A stretch of DNA of 64,000 nucleotides, from NCBI GenBank assembly GCA_012295275.1, contig CM022672.1, forward strand, positions 2,089,943 through 2,153,942. The letters run 5' to 3'. Positions 1-10,982 of the stretch are shown here, one piece after another (the first letter of the stretch is position 1; the number at the start of each line of letters is the position of its first letter). The stretch is from Chrysomallon squamiferum (lineage: Eukaryota > Mollusca > Gastropoda > Neomphalida > Peltospiridae). Made by a program: the position numbers and the translations under genes. The notes beneath the pieces are model-generated. The model did not search any database. It worked only from the letters and a program-made list of their open reading frames with translations, and was not told the origin of the DNA.

Positions 1-671
1 TAGTTTTGTTTTCTTAGTCAGTTCTTCTGTCAAGATGATTTATGTCATTGTTTTGACCTTAATTCGATTATTGTGTATAAATGGATAATTTTTCACTAGC
101 AGTTCAGTATACATGTAAACATATATAAATATCATACATAAAACAACATGCAATATGTTTGTACATACGCATGTGTTATTTTATGTATTCAGATTATTCT
201 TCTTTGTTTTTCAAAAACATACAGTTTAGTAATATTTCCATTTTGAAAACATCTAAAAAAAGTAACTGCCATCCCCAGAAAGCATATTAACCAGTTTTAT
301 GTGTTTAACTCCACCAGAAGAAACACTGAAAGGAAATAATTTTCAAGTCTGTAGAATATATGCAGATTGTCACTTCTTGAACTCCCAGTTGTTAATCTGA
401 TGGAATCTAACTACATTCAGCAGTGGAATGCTCTGAGAAATTAATTAATCAGTACATTAGCACTAGCTGGGCTACTTTATTTGATAAGTATAATGGATCT
501 AAAAGTTAATTAATCTACCAATTTCTAGAAGAGGGAATGGCAAGATTTTCTGTTACTTGTTGGCTGAGCCACAGAGTTTCCGAATAAAAAACTCCTTGGT
601 GTGACAGATAAGCTGCTGGGCTTGTTAATTATAGTCTTGATGGTAGAGAAGTTAAACCACTGTGTTTCATG
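1..671. other. AT-rich non-coding sequence
   Basis: No ORF, repeat array or RNA gene is visible. Two TTAATTAAT motifs, near 441 and 505, flank a moderately complex stretch of about 150 bp (390-560). Such AT-palindromic motifs can bind homeodomain proteins, but they also arise by chance in sequence this AT-rich, so no regulatory role is claimed. Confidence 0.5.
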
Positions 672-815
672 GTGCACACTTCCTGGTGCAGTGGTTAAGC
701 TCCTGGGTTTTGAACTGATAGGTTTTTGGGTCGCGTCCCAGTACTCTGACCCAGTGCTAATTTTGGAGGTGTAAAGTCATTTTTGTTTACTAACAGAATA
801 AAACTAATATTTATT
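672..815 (+). mobile_element. tRNA-derived SINE fragment (family B)
   Basis: A pol III A-box-like TGGTGCAGTGGTTAAGC lies at about 684-700 and a B-box-like GGGTCGCGTCCCAG at about 728-741, the order and spacing of a tRNA head. A body containing TACTCTGACCCAGTGCT and a GGAGGTGTAAA motif follows. The body resembles sequences at 29.1 kb (GTACTGGCGCCCAGTG) and 40.0 kb (GGGAGATATAAAATTACC), so the three are grouped as one family. The copy is diverged and has no clear target-site duplication. Confidence 0.6.
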
Positions 816-1074
816 AAATAAGACAATGAGGTGCTTTTAATGTATGCTATGACACACGTGTTTATGTATTTGGATGTCTGTGTATTTCAGACAGGTTTCT
901 GATCATTACAAGTAATTACATCTTCAGAGGTTTTACTGTTTCTGGAAACGATCTGGAAAAGAAAAATGTGTGTGAAATAATAAGAATTTTGTTTGTGTCA
1001 AAATATTTTAAATAGTGTGTGAAAATTTGGTAGAAATATATATTTTTTAGTATTTCTCTGTCAAATTATTATTC
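816..1074. other. AT-rich non-coding sequence
   Basis: No gene or array is seen. The composition is AT-rich with scattered T runs leading into the pyrimidine tract that follows. Confidence 0.5.
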
Positions 1075-1386
1075 ATTTTTTTTTTTTTATCTTTCTTCTA
1101 AATCTCACAATGCACCTATGCTTTATTTCGTTTTTCAAATCCTTCACATTTTTTCCTTTTCTTTTCCTTTTTGTTATTTATCAGTTATCTTTTTCTTCAT
1201 TATGTTCTTTATTTCTCTCTATGATTTTCTTTCTTCCTTGGCATCTGTGTTATGTCTTGTTTCTTCTTTTCATCCAATTCCATATTTTTCGGTTCCTTTC
1301 TGTCATTTTGTTTTCTTTCTTTTTCTTTCTTTCAATCCTCTAGGGGTTTTTTTTTTTTGGCTCAACCACGCCTTGTTTTAATTATT
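1075..1386 (+). repeat. Pyrimidine-rich tract (about 310 bp)
   Basis: The plus strand is almost entirely T and C, including a T run at 1079-1090, dense TTTCTT motifs and a final T run near 1350. The two overlapping Phe/Ser/Leu-rich reading frames here are compositional artefacts. The tract ends just before an A-rich tract, giving an abrupt strand switch in purine content. Confidence 0.7.
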
Positions 1387-1397
1387 TTTTCTCCATC

Positions 1398-1441
1398 AAA
1401 AAAAAAATAAAATAAAATAAAATAAATAAATAAATAAATAA
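1398..1441 (+). repeat. A-rich (AAAAT)n/(AAAT)n microsatellite
   Basis: A poly(A) run passes into AAAAT repeats and then AAAT repeats. It follows directly after the 310-bp pyrimidine-rich tract. Confidence 0.85.
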
Positions 1442-2084
1442 AGCAACAAAATCCAACTAAAAACGTAAGAAAAAGAAATCTCAAAACAAACAAATTCTGT
1501 TTACTCTTGTTCCTCCCTGATACTGTTCAGTGTAACAGTCCTGCATGTTTGATATCTGTAATGATCCACTGATCACCACTTTACTTTTCTCTCAACTGGC
1601 TCAAAGATTATTGACGACGTATCTCAGCACAAACAGATCTTTTTTTCAGTCTCTCAAACGTGCCCAGTTTTATCTTCTTTCCTTTTCTTTCTCTTCAGTT
1701 ACAAAAACGGCAGCACAAGTGTACGATTTCTCTCTCTTGCTTGCTTTTGTTGTTGAAACTGTTTAAGTGTGTTCTTTATTATTATTCTCTTCTTTTTAAC
1801 TGCTGAAATTGTTTTAGTGTGGATATCCCCATCTAACGGCAAAACTCTGAAGTGCGGTAAAGGTAGATGATGTATATACGTTGTACTGGACTGATGATGA
1901 TGTTAGGTGAAACAACAGAGATTGTGTTGTAACTCTCTCTCTGTTGTGACTTAATAAAGTCATAATGAGTGTTCAGTGAAATTCAGAATTGTGCGTCTGT
2001 GGTCAGTAAAGATATTCAAAATGTTAAGAATATGAAGTTGTGGTATATAGTAAGAAAAAACACAGTCGTGGTTGATGTTTGGAA
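1442..2084. other. Non-coding sequence
   Basis: Mixed-complexity AT-rich DNA. A 73-codon open frame at 1545-1766 has no recognisable domain, weak start context and a T/C-rich composition, so it is not called as a gene. Confidence 0.45.
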
Positions 2085-2150
2085 CAGGAAACATTCTGAT
2101 AATTTGCACAGAGGAGGATTGATCCTGTGACCAATCAAACATGAATAAAC
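2085..2150 (-). mobile_element. tRNA-like SINE fragment
   Basis: On the minus strand the segment reads through GTCACAGGATCAATCC, resembling a tRNA B-box (GGATCAATCC). Fifteen bases including AGGATTGATCCTGTG on the plus strand are shared with the tRNA-like fragment at 51836-51917, and both are preceded by TTGCACAGAG. This suggests two fragments of one family. Confidence 0.4.
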
Positions 2151-2180
2151 AAGATAAAAAAAAGATAATAAATGTGAAGT

Positions 2181-2224
<44 letters not shown>

Positions 2225-2300
2225 GATATAGATATATATATATACACATACATATATAGATATATATAGACATACATATATATATATGTGTGTATGTATA

Positions 2301-2351
<51 letters not shown>
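2181..2351 (+). repeat. Compound TA / CA / TG microsatellite
   Basis: A TA run (about 2181-2202) grades into ACACAC, TATAGATATAGA, further TA blocks and then an uninterrupted TG run (about 2312-2350). The alternating purine-pyrimidine composition is compatible with non-B DNA. Confidence 0.95.
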
Positions 2352-2789
2352 AATTTTATTTACCAACCTAAACATAGCCATTTCATTTGCTAATCTATTG
2401 ATATCATGTTATTTTGTAATAATAATTACAGATTCTTTTATTATTTTGTTGTTTTCTTTTTGCTTCTCTGTTGGTTGAAAAATCTCATTTGTTTTTGGTC
2501 ATTAAAAAATCTCATTTGTGCTTGCTGGAGACATTGTTTAATGTCCTATTTGCTCAGTGTAATCACATTTCTCCATTAAGCACCTGGTCTGTTCATTTTC
2601 GTTAGTCATCACGTCTTATTTCTGATGCAGTAATTAACATAACTTATTACATGATAAAAATGCTTAAGTTGCAATCACTTCAGTTCTAAAAGACATTAAA
2701 TCGAAAGTAAAGGAGAGTTCATGAAATAGGATGAAAATTTAAAAGGTTTAAAGTATAAATCTCAGTCATTTGTTTGAAAAGTAATTATA
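2352..2789. other. Non-coding sequence
   Basis: AT-rich DNA without supported features. A short internal duplication of AAAATCTCATTTGT occurs at about 2480 and 2506. Confidence 0.45.
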
Positions 2790-2960
2790 AATTTTCCTAG
2801 TCGTAGTGATTTATTTGAAACAAAAAAATTCAAAATATTCCTAGTCATAGTAAATTGAAAAAAAAATAAAATCTAAATATTGCTAGTCATAGTAATCTTT
2901 TTGAAACCCCTCCCCAAAAAACTCTGAATAGTATTAGTGTTAGTAATGAATACTGTTTGA
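2790..2960 (+). repeat. Decayed minisatellite, roughly 45-55 bp unit
   Basis: The motif CTAGTCATAGTAA recurs with variants near 2798 (CTAGTCGTAGTGA), 2839, 2883 and, weakly, 2930 (TATTAGTGTTAGTAATGA). Each copy is followed by an A-rich spacer containing TTTGAAA. Spacing is irregular, as expected for an old tandem repeat with indels. Confidence 0.6.
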
Positions 2961-3384
2961 AAACAAAAATACAAATAGATAACCAGAACAAGCCATTGTG
3001 AATTATATTTATATCAACTCAGGGTTTTTCATTATTTTTAAAACTGTCATCCAAAATGATATTAGATTAGTTTGGTAGAAAATTAATTTCAGACAAATTT
3101 AGTACTGGGCTTAAACACTGTACTAGACCTAGGAAGGTAATAATAGTAAATGTAAATATGTTGTGAAGTTAATTGTTATCCAGTGCATGTTATTAAAATC
3201 CACATGTGACCAATTCACTCCAGTATTTTTCAGTAATGAAATGATGATTCAGTAATTTTTCATTGCTAAGAGTTATGTGAAACTGTTGCTGGTGTTTCAA
3301 GTTGTTTTAACCATTATAAACATGACTAATAATTATTAGTGTATCTTGGGGTATCCCAGTTAGTTCTTGACAGATCTTGACAGG
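2961..3384. other. Non-coding sequence
   Basis: AT-rich DNA without supported features. Confidence 0.45.
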
Positions 3385-3555
3385 TTCACTCCAGCCTTGG
3401 TGTGTCTGATGCTATTTATGGGATGGTGCATATAAATGATCACTTACTGCTAATTTAGAAGAGCAGCCTTTGTGTGGCAGTAGCAAGTTTCTTTTGTAAA
3501 TATTTGTAATGTACCTTAATCTTAAGTATGAAGTCATGCAGACTATGAAGGTTTA
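3385..3555 (+). mobile_element. SINE family A body and tail, diverged
   Basis: The block contains GGATGGTGCATATAAATGAT (3421-3440), then ACTGCTAAT, AGAAGAGCAGCC, a TGTGGCAGTAGCAAG segment and TTTCTTTT. This matches the order of landmarks of a common molluscan SINE as I recall it. The tRNA head is not evident, so this is a truncated or very old copy. Confidence 0.65.
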
Positions 3556-3689
3556 CAGTTTTAAATAAAATATTACATCCTACATTTATCTCTTAAACCT
3601 CCTTGTAACTCTTTGGCAAAACTGTAACAATACTGAGAATAGTTATAAAATAAACTACAGAGTGAATTTCACTGCATCCAATCAGTTTA

Positions 3690-4010
3690 GAACAGAAACT
3701 GGTATCAGGATTTGAACTCACAGTCTGTAAGCTTTCATATCAAATGTTAAATCATAGACAATTAATTTGTCAGCAGTTGATCTTCTGTGTACCCTATTAA
3801 TTAAAAAAGAACTATCAAGATTTGAACTCAGAATCTATCAACTTTTCAACAAATTGTTTCAGCTATAGCTCATTGTTTTATGATACATGTTCTCACTACC
3901 CTGTTAGTTTAGAAGAGAAGAAACAACAAGAGTTGAACTCAGAACTTACCCACCTTCAGACAAATGGTTTAACCATGGCATCACTGTTTGATGCTTATAC
4001 AGTTTAAATC
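3690..4010 (-). repeat. Tandem array of three tRNA-like units, about 110 bp each
   Basis: Three B-box-like elements occur in the same minus-strand orientation. Plus-strand TTTGAACTCA lies at 3711 and 3821 and GTTGAACTCA at 3932, spaced 110 and 111 bp. On the minus strand the last unit carries D-arm-like CATGGTTAAACCATTTGTC followed by TGAGTTCAACTCTTG, close to the pol III B-box. All units are too degenerate to be functional tRNAs. The open frame covering 3822-4007 is a by-product. Confidence 0.65.
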
Positions 4011-4489
4011 AAACATTAAAACCCATGGGATGTCTTCTTGCTAATTAATAAAACATCTGTTAATTACATTTACTCTTCATATGCAACTGAGTAACAATAA
4101 CTTCTCTGGAACTGGAGAAAAAACACATGTCAAATATTTTCACAATCTATTTCTAAATAATGCGTGATATTTGAAAATTATTTATAGGATTTTTTTTTGT
4201 AAAACAAATGCAAATTTACTAAGTACTTGTTTGAGTAATTGTCAACTAGGTTCATAATTTATGATCTTTTTCTCTTGTTTTTTCACAAAGATAATGTCAT
4301 CACTGTTATCTGGCATAATTTCAAAAGCTGGTTTCAGATAAATGGATTCACATCACTGTTAATGATTATTTTAGTGTGTGGAGTATTGTTTATCCATTAA
4401 TCTTTTATCTTCTGTGATGACAGTGCAGAATCAGCCAGTGCTGTTTAAGGGATACAAAAAATAAAAATAAAAAAATGCTTCAATGTTTC
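4011..4489. other. Non-coding sequence
   Basis: AT-rich DNA. No gene, repeat array or RNA feature is supported. Confidence 0.45.
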
Positions 4490-4830
4490 AGTGTAGACAG
4501 AAATATAATTTTTAAACATGAATGAACATATTGTGACAAAAATCACACCCTATTATATTAACATCAGTGAGTTCATTGTGACTAAAACTGCTTTATGTAA
4601 GAAGTAAAGTAATAAAAATTGCCTTATATATTAATATGAATGAACACATCATTATTTTGAAAAATCTCTGTTTTCTTAACATGCATGAGGAAATTATTAT
4701 AACATTCACCCTTCCCGAATGAAAAAAAATTAATTTGATCTATTAACATGCTTCAGGAAACTCTTCTAAAAATTACCTTATCTGTTATCATGCATGAACA
4801 AATTCTTATATAAAAATCATCTTTTATAAT
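4490..4830 (+). repeat. Decayed minisatellite around AACATGCATGA
   Basis: Variants of AACATGCATGA followed by an A/T spacer with TTCTTATAA-like sequence occur near 4515 (AAACATGAATGAACA), 4632 (TAATATGAATGAACA), 4678, 4745 and 4788. The unit is roughly 45-65 bp with missing or fused copies. Confidence 0.6.
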
Positions 4831-5187
4831 AACAATAAAACTGTACTTATTGTAATAACAATTCTCTGATTTATTCTTGGCTTTTGACTATTGTAAATTA
4901 ATATACTTAATAATATATATTTCAATATTTCCCACTGTTCTTGTTTACTGATTTCCCATTGTTTGAGAACTCACCAAAAGTTAAGGCTCTCATAACTGTC
5001 ATGTGAAGAGCAAAACTGCACAAAAAATAATTAAAATAAAGTCTCATAACAATTTATTTTCTGGGTAAACTACTGGTCTTATGTGCCAGGGCTCAGTCGC
5101 AGGTAAAAGTTTTTCACCTCATGATATTGTTATCCAAACCACATTTCAGTGAAATACACCACCATATAGACAGCATAATAAATATCA
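4831..5187. other. Non-coding sequence
   Basis: AT-rich DNA without supported features. Confidence 0.4.
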
Positions 5188-5258
5188 AGGCCTTTGTGAG
5201 ACCGGGTATGGAGCATTGGCTGGAACAAGAAATATAATACAAAAAAAAAAAAAAAAAA
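5188..5258 (-). mobile_element. SINE family A fragment plus poly(A)
   Basis: GGCCTTTGTGAGACCGGG followed by GCATTGGCTGGAACAAGAAA matches the minus-strand reading of the SINE family A centre (TTCCAGCCAGTG on its sense strand). An 18-base A run at 5241-5258 adjoins it. The poly(A) lies on the head side of the minus-oriented SINE, so it is more likely a separate microsatellite than a retroposon tail. Confidence 0.6.
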
Positions 5259-5455
5259 GCATTTATACTTACCCTTAACTTGTTATGTTCAGTATATTTT
5301 ATAAATATTTCTTCATGTCGATGAATTGTATTTCTTTAGTACTTATTTAACAGTTCTTTGTAATAAGAATCAAAAAGAAGTCTAATTATTTATTTTTTTC
5401 AAATTAATTAAATTTCACTAATCTCCAAAAGTCATTCTAGTATGAAAACCTGTTT

Positions 5456-5612
5456 GCTCTATAATAGTAATAATAAGAAGAAGAAGAAGAAGAAGACCAA
5501 CAACAACAACAACTTCAATAACTATAATAAGAGCAACAGCAACAGCAACAACAACAACAACAACAACAACAATAATAACAACAAAAACAAAATAATAATA
5601 AATATTAAAAAA
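5456..5612 (+). repeat. Compound AAG / AAC / AAT trinucleotide microsatellite
   Basis: Successive runs of AAT, AAG, CAA and AAT triplets. The Lys/Asn-rich reading frame across it reflects the repeat and is not called as a gene. Confidence 0.95.
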
Positions 5613-5756
5613 AAACTAAAACAATTATAGTTTATTATATTCTGTTCTGACAAACAACATTGTTCTATAATACGACCATGTTTTGGGTTTTATGATTAAA
5701 TATTTCTTAACCTCAATCTTCCATGTTCAAATCAAAGTTGACAGAGTTTTTATGTA

Positions 5757-5774
5757 TGTGTGTGTGTGTGTGTG
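5757..5774 (+). repeat. (TG)n microsatellite
   Basis: About nine uninterrupted TG units with imperfect TG flanks. Confidence 0.9.
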
Positions 5775-6292
5775 TTTGTGTTGTGCCTGTAAAAACAAAT
5801 GATATGAGAAAATACGTTCATGATCCATTACATAAAGGTTAATATAAAGAGTTATGTAACTGTGCTAGGTTATTTGTAACATTTAATAATTTGATTATAC
5901 AAACCTGTCCCTGGATGATATAAATGTTAATTTATTTTAATCACTTTTCACTGAAGTGAAGTTAGTTAAACATATTCTGATGATATTTCATGAAAGGATA
6001 GCTTTATGGAAACAGGCTTTAGTCTAAAAAAAAGTGCAGTCAAGATGAATGACTTTTTTTCAATAATTTGATAGCCAGTTATGCACTGCAGCTAATACTC
6101 TTTCTGGTTTATGAAAAGGCAATGATTTGTGTTTTCACATCTGTGGGAGGGTTCACATAAATATCGCTTTTTGCTGATTAATAAAAGTAGTCCAAAATGT
6201 ATCTGTTTTTTGTTGCTGTTTTTTTTAAATGCCATCATTATAGAAAAACAGTATATATAATATCCATTAATAATCAACTGTAGTGAGATGTC
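5775..6292. other. Non-coding sequence
   Basis: AT-rich sequence. A 61-codon minus-strand frame at 6092-6277 has no recognisable domain and is not called. Confidence 0.4.
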
Positions 6293-6318
6293 AAAAAAAA
6301 AAAAAAAAAAAAAAAAAA
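6293..6318 (+). repeat. Poly(A) tract
   Basis: Twenty-six uninterrupted A bases. Confidence 0.95.
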
Positions 6319-6339
6319 TTCATTCCTTATTATAATGAT

Positions 6340-6570
6340 GCAGAGTTAACTGCAAGCTATCATAATATTGCTATCCACTACAGTGAATTTCACAGTTTCT
6401 TCCGGTAGGTGTAACCCAAAACCAACCTGTTCCTTTGCGAGCTGATAAAAAAGTAGACTTCTACAAATGTCACTGACAGCTGTTACTTTGCTGTCAACTG
6501 TGGCAGTGTGAGGTAAAACTGTCACGATCCAGTAACAAAAGATGCTTCTCCACAGAGAAATGAAAATACT
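6340..6570. other. Locally complex block, possible conserved element
   Basis: This stretch has higher GC and no simple repeats compared with its flanks. It contains TCACTGACAGCTGTTACTTT and TGCTGTCAACTGTGGCAGTG, rich in TGACAG/CTGTCA cores of the kind bound by TALE homeodomain proteins. A 75-codon minus-strand frame (6346-6573) is also open here without a recognised domain. Regulatory element, exon or old transposon remnant are all possible. Confidence 0.25.
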
Positions 6571-7427
6571 CATATAACAGGTTTAACTTTTTTTAATTTT
6601 CCCCACTGGGCTTCAGCCTTGATGAAGTAACATCAGTGAATGTATGTTTATTGGCCATCTACGTTAACAATGATTACAAGTACGGGAATGAACTGGTGGT
6701 CAATTTAATCAATAACCCTGCACATGTTGTTGTCACTGTGTCCCCATTTGTATGTGTCAGCGAATATATTCATATACTGGACTTGTGTGTTATGATAAAT
6801 ATTTTGAATTGTGCATTATTCTGAGAGCGTGGAAAAAAAAAATCTGTTGATCGAAGCAGGTAAAAATCATTTAATGCTTTATGTGTATATTGTCCTTATG
6901 TCTCAGTTTTCGAATGTATTAATGTAGCTGATATTGCATGTGATGATATATATATTATGAACTAAAGTATTCTGAGTGTGGGAAACAAACAAATATCCAT
7001 CAGTGAAAGCAACTTACAACAGGTACTTCAATTTTAAGAAATTATATTTATGATGTTATCTTTAAATTTTAGCATATTCACATAAAAGAAATTTAGGTGA
7101 GGATAAAGTGAGTTTTCTGAGTATGAAAGAAACCCTTCATGTTTACCTTAATTATATGAAATTGGAAAATAATATTCTTATTGCTGCTAGTGTCTATTAA
7201 GGTAAAATATTTGTGTGTGATATTATGAAATTGTGTATTTCTGTTGTCACAGATTCAATTTTTGAATAGATTTGTGTGCAGTTACAAACATATAATGAAT
7301 TTTGTATATTATTTAGTGACAGAAAAGATAACAAAAAAATGTGGAATCTAGCAAAATAAGGTAACAGTATATTAACTTAATAATGTGAAATGTGAAATTA
7401 ATTTTGTTGCTGCTATTGCGTGTTTGT

Positions 7428-7430
<3 letters not shown>
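6571..7430. other. Non-coding sequence
   Basis: AT-rich, with loosely repeated phrases such as GTATTCTGAGTGTGGGAAAC (near 6967) and TTCTGAGAGCGTGGAAAA (near 6819). These hint at an old tandem repeat too decayed to delimit. Confidence 0.4.
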
Positions 7431-7506
<76 letters not shown>

Positions 7507-7520
7507 TGTGTGAGTGTGCA
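7431..7520 (+). repeat. Long (TG)n microsatellite
   Basis: About 35 nearly uninterrupted TG units (7434-7505) with imperfect TGAGTG flanks. The Cys/Val-only reading frames come from the repeat. Confidence 0.98.
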
Positions 7521-7869
7521 TGTGTGCTTGAGATGCATGAAGTTAATGGGTTGTTTATGCAAAAGAGGGTATATATGTTTGAAGTATGTGTTGTTGTTTA
7601 TATGATAGTGTGCATGAGCATTGGTGAATGTGTGTTCCTATAATTATCATTAAAAAGTACTAAGTAAATTATCAGAGTCCATATGAAATGTGAATGATCT
7701 AAGGATATTAAAGATTCTCTTTTTAATATATTTATAATTTCTTTTTTTTAATAATATCTAAAACAATATTGATAATTGTTTGCTGAACAGATTTTTAAAA
7801 TGCATGTGTTTTTGCAAATTATTTTGCTGTTAGCAGTATGACTTGTAAGAAAAGAGAGTGAGATTTGAA
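7521..7869. other. Non-coding sequence
   Basis: AT-rich DNA between the TG tract and the CTAACA repeat, without supported features. Confidence 0.4.
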
Positions 7870-8125
7870 GCGTTATCTCTAACTGATCCTCTAACATACT
7901 AACTAATGCTTTAACATACTAGCTGTCTAGCACCAAAACATAATTCATCTTTTAACACACTAATATACCAGTCCTCTAACTTGTTAACATACTAACTAGT
8001 CCTAACATACAGACATGTAGCTCACCAACATACTAACCAATCATCTAACATGCTAACACACTAACAAGTCCTCTAACACACTAATATACTAACCAGTCCT
8101 CTAACACACTAATATACTAACACCA
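7870..8125 (+). repeat. Decayed tandem repeat of CTAACACACTAATATACTA type
   Basis: The phrase CTCTAACACACTAATATACT recurs exactly near 8071 and 8099, a 28-bp unit. Many variants (CTCTAACATACTAACTA, TTTAACACACTAATATAC, ATCTAACATGCTAACACAC) occupy the 200 bp before it. The 3-prime copies are the best preserved. Confidence 0.8.
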
Positions 8126-8365
8126 ACTTGGGCAGACAATCCCAGCGCCTGGATTGTGTGCCCATGACTGACGTGCTTGAATGATGCGACAAGGCAAGCA
8201 AATGTCCAAAGGTTTATGTACATACTGAACGGTTGATTGACTGGCAAAATGAATACTTCACATTTCACATTGTTTGGACACAGAGTAAGAGAACTGCTGT
8301 GAATAATGCAGCTGTTAAGTGTCAAGGCTAATGGAACACCATCACGATCTGTAATCATTAATTAA
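8126..8365. other. GC-richer complex block, unassigned
   Basis: Composition shifts sharply at about 8125 to balanced sequence with CpG-containing words (CCCAGCGCCTGG, ACTGACGTGC, GATGCGACAAGG), then returns to AT-rich at about 8360. An 85-codon minus-strand frame is open but unrecognised. It could be an inserted mobile-element fragment, a conserved element or an exon remnant. Confidence 0.3.
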
Positions 8366-8954
8366 TTTAATGATATCATATTTAATTTACTGTGGTCAGT
8401 GCTTGGAGTGAGCTAATGTTTTGTTTGATAACATCTAAACAGTTTTTGTTTAATATTAATAACTGTTAGGGGTCAGTCATTGAGGTTTTGTTGATCATAA
8501 TACTATCAGAGAAAGCCATTTAACGTTTTAGCCTTTATCAGTTAGCAACAAGAGGGCTTTTTTAAGCACTTTATCATAAACAGGAACTAATTTGTCATCA
8601 CATAATTGTCAAATAATGTTTATAAAATTGTGCAGTGGCATCTTAGATATTTTTGATATGTGAACAGTTGTTTTCCAATGGCTGGTTAGTTAAAGACCAT
8701 TTTGTGTCTATGAGAAGGTGCATTTAATTATTGGGGGTGAGTTTCATTCATTCAAGTTATCATTATTCAAAAATATATGTTTGACACATAATTACAATCA
8801 ATAAGCAAACAAAAAAACAAACAATGTATTGAGAGTGGTGGCCATTGCTTTTTTCTCTGTTGTTATGTTAAAACAGAAAATAATGTTTTTATGTTTTCCA
8901 CCAAGCAATACTGAATGATTGATATCAATGATTTTCTACTATCACATCACAATC

Positions 8955-8956
<2 letters not shown>
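8366..8956. other. Non-coding sequence
   Basis: AT-rich DNA without supported features. Confidence 0.4.
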
Positions 8957-8957
<1 letters not shown>

Positions 8958-8995
<38 letters not shown>

Positions 8996-9004
8996 AAAAA
9001 AAAA
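8958..9004 (+). repeat. Poly(A) tract
   Basis: About 46 A bases with a single T interruption at 8994. Confidence 0.95.
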
Positions 9005-10734
9005 TATTCTGTTTGACAGCTAATAACTTTTACCATTAAAATACACTGAAGAGTAGTTTTGACATTTATTCACTCATTTTATGCTTCCCTTTTGAAACTT
9101 GAATAATATTTGTTCATGTTATTAATTAAAGAATCATTTGAAATTTTAATATTTTTCATGCAATAAGTGGATATAGCCACTGAAAAATTTGTTCCTGTTA
9201 ATTGCAGAAAGCAGATTTACCCCCCACAAAAAAAAAAATTCCCATTATACTGTGAGAAGTTGACAACCCCCCCAGAGACTCTCAAACTTTGTACCAGCCC
9301 TGTGTGTGTTGCTATCTGTGGGTCAGCAGAACGGCTGCTAGAACTGTCAATTCTGCTGGGAACTCTTCTGAATTATGCCCTGAAAGGGTTAAAACGTTAT
9401 TGAAAATTTATGTATCTTTGATACCCAGGAAGTTGGATTATCTGTCTGAAACCAAAACACTTGTTTCTTCATTTTATTAACAGATTAATCTTGTTTCTTG
9501 GTTGAAAAAAGAAAAAAAAAAGAAAAAAAGTGATATATTTGTCTGTGCATTATCCAGAGCAATCAGACATAAATAATTTAATTTCTGTCATCATATCTCG
9601 AGAACAAATTATGTGAAATTAATATATTTAATTTGTTAAAAAGTGATATAGTGTGTCACCATCCATGTGTGAAAAAAAATAGATAATATGTGGGGAATAA
9701 AAGATGGAAGGGAATCTTAGAGTTACTAAAGGTTGGATTGATGTCAACCACTTTCGAGTTTGTGGAAAAAAATTAATGTTCACACACTCATAGTTTAATA
9801 TCAACTCACTGCCTAGGTAACATGTTAGCACAGATTTTCAAATAATGACAGCCACTGTGAAAAGATAATTTTAAAATTTTTGATAGCCAAGAAAAATTAA
9901 ATTAACAATTAATCTGATTGTAATAATAAAAAAAAAATATATATTTTATTAAAATTATCAGAGAGAGAGAGGTAAAAAAATGTTGCTGTAATCTGAAAAT
10001 ATAATTCTGTTTATTATATGGTTATTATCTGTTTAAAATGAATTGTAAAAACTTTAAAAAAATTAAAAAACAAAATGTATCTGTTCACTGTTGTTATTGG
10101 TGTTTTTTTTAACTTTATTTTATTAATGGTGACAAACTGTCATTAATCAGCTGAGTTAATTATATGTTGCAAAATGAATTTTCAACCAATATGTAAACTG
10201 TGGTTCAAGTACTTTTCATCTATTTAAACAGACTACTCAAAACACAATAAATCTTCAGTGAGACGTTTCTAGTTTTTCAGTGAGAAAATTAACCACAGTT
10301 AGATTTATGAGTTCAGGGCACAGCTAGAGAATCAAACAAAATTAAAAAAAGAAACTAGACAATCTAATTTAAAAAAAATTAAAAAAAAAGATCAGCAGAA
10401 ATAGACAATCTAGCAAATAAAAACTGCTAATGTCACTAGATACTAAATCCACACATTACCCTACAAATGACAAAAAGCAGCAAATGAAACTCTTCAATGA
10501 ATAATTATTGTGTTGTTTTTTTACTAAAGATCTCATTTAGTAAATGATGGTTCAGAGAGCTGTTGAGAGTGATATACCAATAAACCTTCATCAGCTGTCA
10601 CCCTGACAGTCACATCCTTTGCAATAAGGTTTCACTCAATGAGGAAAAAACTGGGCTCACAAATCAAGCAGTGTCAACCTAGAAAAAGTAAAGCACAAAT
10701 TAATTTGCACTTTTATAATAGATCTTGAAATGTT
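9005..10734. other. Non-coding sequence
   Basis: AT-rich, with A-run microsatellites near 9510 and 9930. Around 9280-9400 the composition is more balanced and two overlapping frames are open, but neither has a recognisable motif and the start contexts are weak. Confidence 0.4.
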
Positions 10735-10797
10735 TTTTCAATCTCTCTCTGGTTCATTTGTCCTTAATTTCTTCTCTGTCTTTCTCTTTTGCTTTAT

Positions 10798-10863
<66 letters not shown>

Positions 10864-10982
10864 TCTCTGTTTCCTTTTCTCTCACTTCATCCTTGTGTCT
10901 CTCTCCCTTTCTCTCTCCCTTTCTGTCTCTCATTCTCCCTTTCCTTCTGAGCTTATCTTGTCTGTCTGAATTTCTCTTTGCT
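10735..10982 (+). repeat. Pyrimidine-rich tract with (CT)30 core
   Basis: The core is an uninterrupted CT run at about 10800-10859. Imperfect CTTTCTCT and CTCTCCCTTT sequences on both sides show decayed CT repeat beyond the core. Ser/Leu-rich frames over it are artefacts. Confidence 0.97.

Noticed and set aside
1110-1381. Phe/Ser/Leu-rich ORFs as membrane proteins
   Set aside because: They arise from a pyrimidine-rich tract and two overlapping frames are equally open.
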